Shown here one piece after another: positions 17,453-21,341 of a DNA stretch of 21,341 bases (positions are counted from its first letter, which is position 1; every line of letters begins with the position of its first letter). A model generated the notes under the pieces. It did no database searches. It was not told the DNA's origin and saw only the letters and a program-made list of their open reading frames with translations. Source of the stretch: Phytophthora quininea. Taxonomy: Eukaryota > Oomycota > Peronosporomycetes > Peronosporales > Peronosporaceae. The translations under genes were made by a program, and so were the position numbers. The DNA is taken from the NCBI GenBank assembly GCA_011947345.1, contig JAAVTG010000673.1, positions 1 through 21,341 of the forward strand, read 5' to 3'.

Positions 17453-19275
17453 AATTTCTCGATGAGCACGTCGCTCAGTTGCTAAAATATGGATTCGTAA
17501 GGAAGAACAATCTCAGCAAATGGGCCTCCAACGCTGTGCCTGTACAGAAAGCAGATAGCAAAGATGAATTCCGCGTGACCAACAACTACATCAAGGTGAA
17601 CAGCAAGACAGTACCTATCGCTGGGACGATGCCACACTTTACGATCATCCTGAAGTTTGTTGCCGGTGTCAAATTCATTGCAAAGTTTGATATGTTCAAA
17701 GGCTTCTGGCAGATAATGCTTGCCGAAGAATGCCAAGAAATGTTCAGCTTTATGACTCAGGATGGAGTTTACACACCAACGCGGGTACCGCAGGGTGCAA
17801 CGGATTCTCCACTGCACTTCCAGAACCAAATGCAGACGGTCTACAGGCTGCTATTGTACAAGGGCGCTCTCATTTGGATCGACGACATCATAATCTACGG
17901 CAGAACGGAAGAAGAGTTTCTGGCCAACCTTAGGATGTTTTACGAGCTAACCGCCAAGTACCGCTTGAAACTCAATGCAAAGAAGAGCGTCCTCATGGCG
18001 TTTGAAGTATCCTGGTGCGGCCGAATTATTGACGGACAAGGAGTTCGTCAAGACCCAGAGCGTCTGTCAGCTTTGGTATCGCTACCGCTACCGCAAACAG
18101 CAGCCGACCTACAACGATTTCTATGCGCCTGTAATTGGATTCGCGAGAGTATCGTGGACTTCGCTCGAGTATTTGAGCCGATGCAGTCTAAGTTGAATAG
18201 CGCCTTGGAGAATCGCAGCATGAACAAATACTCAGCTAAAGCAGTATCTCTGACTTGGAGTGACAGTGAACGAACAGCATACTCGCAAGCGCTGCAAAGC
18301 ATCGCAGCTTCCGCTAAGCTCTATTTTCCTGAAGATGAGGCCACAATTTGCTTGTTGACCGATGCCAGTGACTATGGCTGGTCAATAATCCTGACCCAAG
18401 TACGCAAATGGAAGCAGGATACCGCTGTTGAAGATCAGGAGCACGAACTACTCATCTGTCAGGGTGGCGTCTTCCGAGGAGCACAAATTCACTGGTCTGT
18501 AGTAGAGAAAGAGGCCTACCCAGTGATTAGAGCCTGCATCTCGCTCGACTATATTTTGGAGAGAGAAGGAGGGTTCAAGGCATTTTGCGATCATTCAAAC
18601 CTAATCCAAATATTCTCTCCATCGGAGGATGTCAAGAAACACACGCGGGGAAAACTACTTAGATGGGCGCTGCGTATGTCGTGTTTAAGATACACGATAG
18701 AACATATTGATGGCGAGCGAAATTTGTGGGCCGACATCGTCTCAAGATGGTTGCCGACTGGATCCGCGCAGGAAAATACTGTCGTACAGGTAAAAGCAGC
18801 TCGAGTACAGAGCCAAACCACCTTATCCAGACTCAGACCGCTTCAAGACGATGCATTCGAATGGCCAACTCTCGAAGCAATCAAGAAAGCCCAGCATGCA
18901 GCCGAAACCCCAAGCGCAGAGTTTGCAGTGAACGAACAATGCGTATGGACAGCAGCAGGTAAAATTTGGCTGCCATCAAGCGATGAAAACCTGATCTTAC
19001 GAGTGATGATCACGGCTCACTGCGGAACTCGAGCTCACCGTGGAGTAGACGCTATACTGCAACTACTCGAGGATGAATTTGTGATCGATAATGTGCGGAT
19101 TCGTGTGGAAAATTTCGTATCACAGTGCTTGCTCTGTAAGCATGTGAAAGGAGGAAAGCTGATTCAACGTCCATGGAACAGCACGCACACAGCTACCAGG
19201 CGCAACGAACTTCTCCACATGGATTTCTTGTATATGGGTAAAGTTACGGGGCCGCGCAATATTGCTTGTACTTAA
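17453..19275 (+). pseudogene. Gypsy reverse transcriptase, RNase H and integrase zinc domain
   Basis: An open frame of nearly 600 codons (ORF from 17479). The reverse transcriptase has its first catalytic Asp in KFDMFKGFWQI (17689-17691), the VPQGATDSPLHFQ block, and the double Asp in ALIWIDDIIIYG (17881-17886), where Trp replaces the usual Tyr of Y-I-D-D. RNase H follows with LLTDASDYGWS (about 18355) and the acidic ERNLWADIVSRW (about 18720). The integrase zinc domain has HCGTRAHRG (about 19018) and CLLC (about 19130), then the first catalytic Asp in LLHMDFLYMG. The frame ends at 19275 through a shift near 19245; the core continues in the next frame. Confidence 0.9.
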
Positions 19276-20317
19276 AGATGATCTGTCACACTACTGTGAG
19301 CTAGTAGCATGCGAGAGTGCAAACGGTTTAGTGGCAGCATCTGCAGTCCTAGACTGGTACAAGAGATTCGGTTTACCCGAGATGTGAGTCTCGGATAACG
19401 GATCTCACTTCCGCAACACGCTCATGGAGGATCTAAAGAGCAGACTGGGATCGCAGCAGCGCTTTGGCTCAATGGAACTGCAGAGAGAGTCAATCGGGAT
19501 ATCCTCCAAGTCGTTCGCGTATTGCTGCTCGAGTTTCAACTGGACTCGAGGAACTGGGAGTTTTTGTTGCCTGTCGTGCAATCAAATCTCAACCAAACCC
19601 CAGTTCGATCGCTCATGGGAAAATCTTCCATGGAAGTTTTCACTGGACTACAACGTGACCCGGTGATCAACGTGATTTTGAAACCCAGTCCACGAGCAGG
19701 AGCATTTGAAGTTGTTCAAGGGTCTACAGACTCCTCCGCTGCCCAACTTGAAGCTCTTCGTTCGAGTCTTCAAGAGCTGCACGCAGACGTAGTAGATGCA
19801 AAGAGCGCCGACGTCTCCAACAACAAGCAGCGAAGAAGGGCCGAGAATGCACCTTCTCCGTTGGAGATTTTGTGCTTTGGTCAAGGGCAGACCCCGAATG
19901 TCAGGCCAGAAGCTGATGGTTCGATGGGTGGGGCCCTTTCGAATCGTCGAAGAACTCCCGACCAGCTTCATGATTGAGCATTTGCTTACGGGTGAAAACT
20001 TCGACGTGCACGCCATAAGACTGAAACACTACGCAGACAGCATGCTCGAGGTGACAGAAGAACTAAAGCATCACGTCGCACTTCAGGGTATCAACCTTGG
20101 TGTTCGAGCAGTATACAAAGGAAGATACAATCGCCGAACCAAGGAATGGGAGCTGCTAGTAAGCTGGAAAGGCTTAGAAGACACTGAAGATTCGTGGGAA
20201 GCATTCGACAGCATCTACAAAGCAGCGGCAGAATTGGTGACAGCATACGTGGACAACTGCAGCGACAACGGCATCAAGAAACACTTGAAAACCATCCAAC
20301 AGGACAATCAGGTGTAG
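19245..20317 (+). pseudogene. Gypsy integrase core and chromodomain (several lesions)
   Basis: The remainder of integrase is read in shifting frames: LKDDLSHYCELVACESANG, then VSDNGSHF with the second catalytic Asp (about 19394), then the Glu in WLNGTAERVNRDI (about 19475). A TGA at 19385-19387 replaces the Trp codon expected before VSDNG, and about 20 bp are missing before WLNG, so this part is dead. From 19660 frames change several times near 19840-19910, then 19920-20317 is clean: VRWVGPFRIVEELP, followed by a chromodomain (ELLVSWKGLEDTEDSWEAF, about 20150-20210). Chromodomains bind modified histones and steer insertion to heterochromatin in chromoviruses. The stop is at 20315-20317. Confidence 0.85.
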
Positions 20318-20322
20318 TCAAG

Positions 20323-20335
20323 TCTTCGGGGGCAG
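20323..20335 (+). promoter_or_regulatory. Polypurine tract of the gypsy element
   Basis: TCTTCGGGGGCAG directly abuts the 3' LTR. The G-rich core is where plus-strand DNA synthesis is primed in LTR elements. It is short and imperfect. Confidence 0.5.
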
Positions 20336-20497
20336 TGTGGCGCAGGAACATTCCCAGACTTGAAACACCTCCAGAAACAACAGAGAGCAACCGCTAGAGC
20401 GGTTGCCAACGACTAGAGCAGCAGCAGTTGTAACCATCGCAACCTTAAACCTCTAATGCACTCACTATTGAATTCGCCTTCAGCCCAAGAAACCACA
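20336..20497 (+). repeat. 3' LTR of the gypsy element (162 bp)
   Basis: Starts TGTGGCGCAGG and ends AACCACA, nearly identical to 15518-15682. It begins right after the purine-rich tract and 18 bp after the polyprotein stop at 20317. Confidence 0.92.
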
Positions 20498-20502
20498 AAC
20501 TG
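20498..20502. repeat. Gypsy target-site duplication, right copy
   Basis: AACTG, immediately after the terminal CA of the 3' LTR, matching 15513-15517. Confidence 0.85.
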
Positions 20503-20691
20503 TGTCTCTGAGAGCCCTTCAACATCTCCTAGACGACCTGCAAACGCATCGAGAATGAGTTGGCGATGGTTTTAGAGAACCCGGGAGACAAAGCGACAGT
20601 AGGAGCTGACCTAGGCTGCACGCGAGCTTGCATAGACTGTGTTACCGCGGATCTCATCGGCCTCGGCAAGATCAGCAGTAGAGCTCTCCAT
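20498..20691 (-). pseudogene. Crypton-type tyrosine recombinase, N-terminal part (degenerate)
   Basis: From the ATG at 20691 (MESSTADLAEADEIRGN) a protein-like frame runs down to the gypsy target site, through LILDAFAGRLGDVEGLSET, and continues in the same frame across the target duplication at 15517-15513 into the C-terminal part. In-frame stops sit at 20611-20613 (TAG) and 20572-20574 (TAA), and two more (TGA TGA) follow just past the insertion site. Counting both parts the gene is about 2.1 kb, around 690 codons, a normal size for this family. The family assignment rests mainly on the other part. Confidence 0.6.
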
Positions 20692-21341
20692 TGCTCCAAG
20701 TGGTCTCCACCGATGTGCTGGAGGCAGGTTGTGCATAGTCGCTTGTTTCTACCAATACTTGTGCCGCGGACAGAATGTCCTGCAAAAAATTACATCAAAT
20801 TTTCGGTTACAGACTCAAATAATACTACGTTTGTATACCACCAACGCTTTAAATGATTTCGGTTTGGAAAATTCAGGACCGCAAGTCATTGTCCTACAAA
20901 ATCTGGAGAATGACTATTTTGTATTTGCCACGAAATTGACAATAAGACTATCGTCTCCCTACGACTAGTCGTTTTACTCAATACTGATCATTACCATTCT
21001 TACCTTAATTTTTGCTGTTTAGAACGTATAGCACACATTTCGCACGCTGTTAGTCATATTGTAGTAATATTATTAATGCTGAGGTGTATTGTTACTGGAC
21101 TAATAACCTATTTTCTATTAACCCTTTCACACTCTCAGACTGAGGCTGCAGGAAAAAGTAGGCCCCTTAGCTCCACCGGACTTCTTGCTCTTCGCGTGAG
21201 TTATCCCTTTTGGCATGTCATTATGCGCACTGCACCTTCTCAGCCCTGGGTTCCCTCTGGAGTCGCCGTCACAAAATACCACAGCAGACTTAAAGATTTA
21301 GTTGATGCTGCAATGCGGGGCGTTTTCAACAGAGCGCAACA
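20692..21341. other. AT-rich flank, no gene seen
   Basis: Upstream flank of the Crypton-like gene. Only short ORFs with no recognisable protein. At 21118-21121 a TTAA is followed by CCCTTTCACACTCTCAG, which looks like the end of a piggyBac-type element (TTAA target, CCC start), and an 11-bp palindrome CTCAGACTGAG lies inside it. No second end or transposase is in the window, so this is only a hint. Confidence 0.3.

Larger units (their letters stand above)
15518..20497 (+). mobile_element. Complete Ty3/gypsy LTR retrotransposon with chromodomain, nested in the Crypton gene
   Basis: A full 4,980-bp element: 165-bp and 162-bp LTRs, a candidate primer-binding site, gag, protease, reverse transcriptase, RNase H, integrase, chromodomain and a purine tract before the 3' LTR. 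The reverse transcriptase precedes the integrase, which is the Ty3/gypsy order. The same pentamer AACTG flanks both ends, and joining the flanks restores the Crypton reading, so this is a simple insertion. The LTRs differ by only two transitions and one 3-bp indel, indicating a fairly recent insertion, but the coding part carries at least eight lesions. Confidence 0.92.

Overview
The window looks like a transposon-rich, gene-poor stretch of an oomycete genome (Phytophthora/Pythium type). Three things point there: a family of about 500-residue, intronless amino acid/auxin permease (AAAP) transporters; a core promoter just upstream of one transporter that matches the oomycete Inr+FPR element (GCTCATTYYNCAWTTT) at 15 of 16 positions, with a second 15/16 match at its inverted paralogue; and Ty1/copia, Ty3/gypsy and Crypton-type elements of the kind common in these genomes. 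All identifications come from reading the translations by eye, with no database search.

Layout, left to right. 1-2701: the 5' half of a Ty1/copia retrotransposon on the minus strand (integrase, protease, gag, 5' LTR), running off the left edge. 2702-4346: AAAP copy A (minus), broken by the copia element at its 3' side and by a separate 700-bp terminal-inverted-repeat element (2761-3460) with a 10-bp target duplication. 4347-6176: divergent intergenic region with two 14-bp perfect palindromes near the two transporter starts. 6177-7663: AAAP copy B (plus). 8574-10110: promoter and AAAP copy C (plus). 10444-11985: AAAP copy D (minus) and its promoter, tail to tail with C. 12000-13628: mostly unexplained, with one weak ORF. 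13629-20691: a Crypton-like tyrosine recombinase pseudogene (minus), split by a complete Ty3/gypsy element (15518-20497) with near-identical LTRs and a 5-bp target duplication. 20692-21341: AT-rich, no gene seen.

A and B resemble each other most, as do C and D, so the cluster reads as two inverted pairs: A/B head to head and C/D tail to tail. Every one of the four transporter copies carries small frameshifts, most in homopolymer or dinucleotide runs. Either the cluster is a set of young pseudogenes or the assembly has uncorrected indel errors; the sequence alone cannot separate these. The retroelements also carry lesions that are not slippage-like (nonsense codons, a short deletion, a lost catalytic arginine), so at least part of the decay is real.

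The main structural story is nesting: a copia element and a MULE-like element both inside one transporter gene, and a gypsy element inside a Crypton recombinase gene. I saw no rRNA, tRNA, CRISPR or bacterial-type operon.
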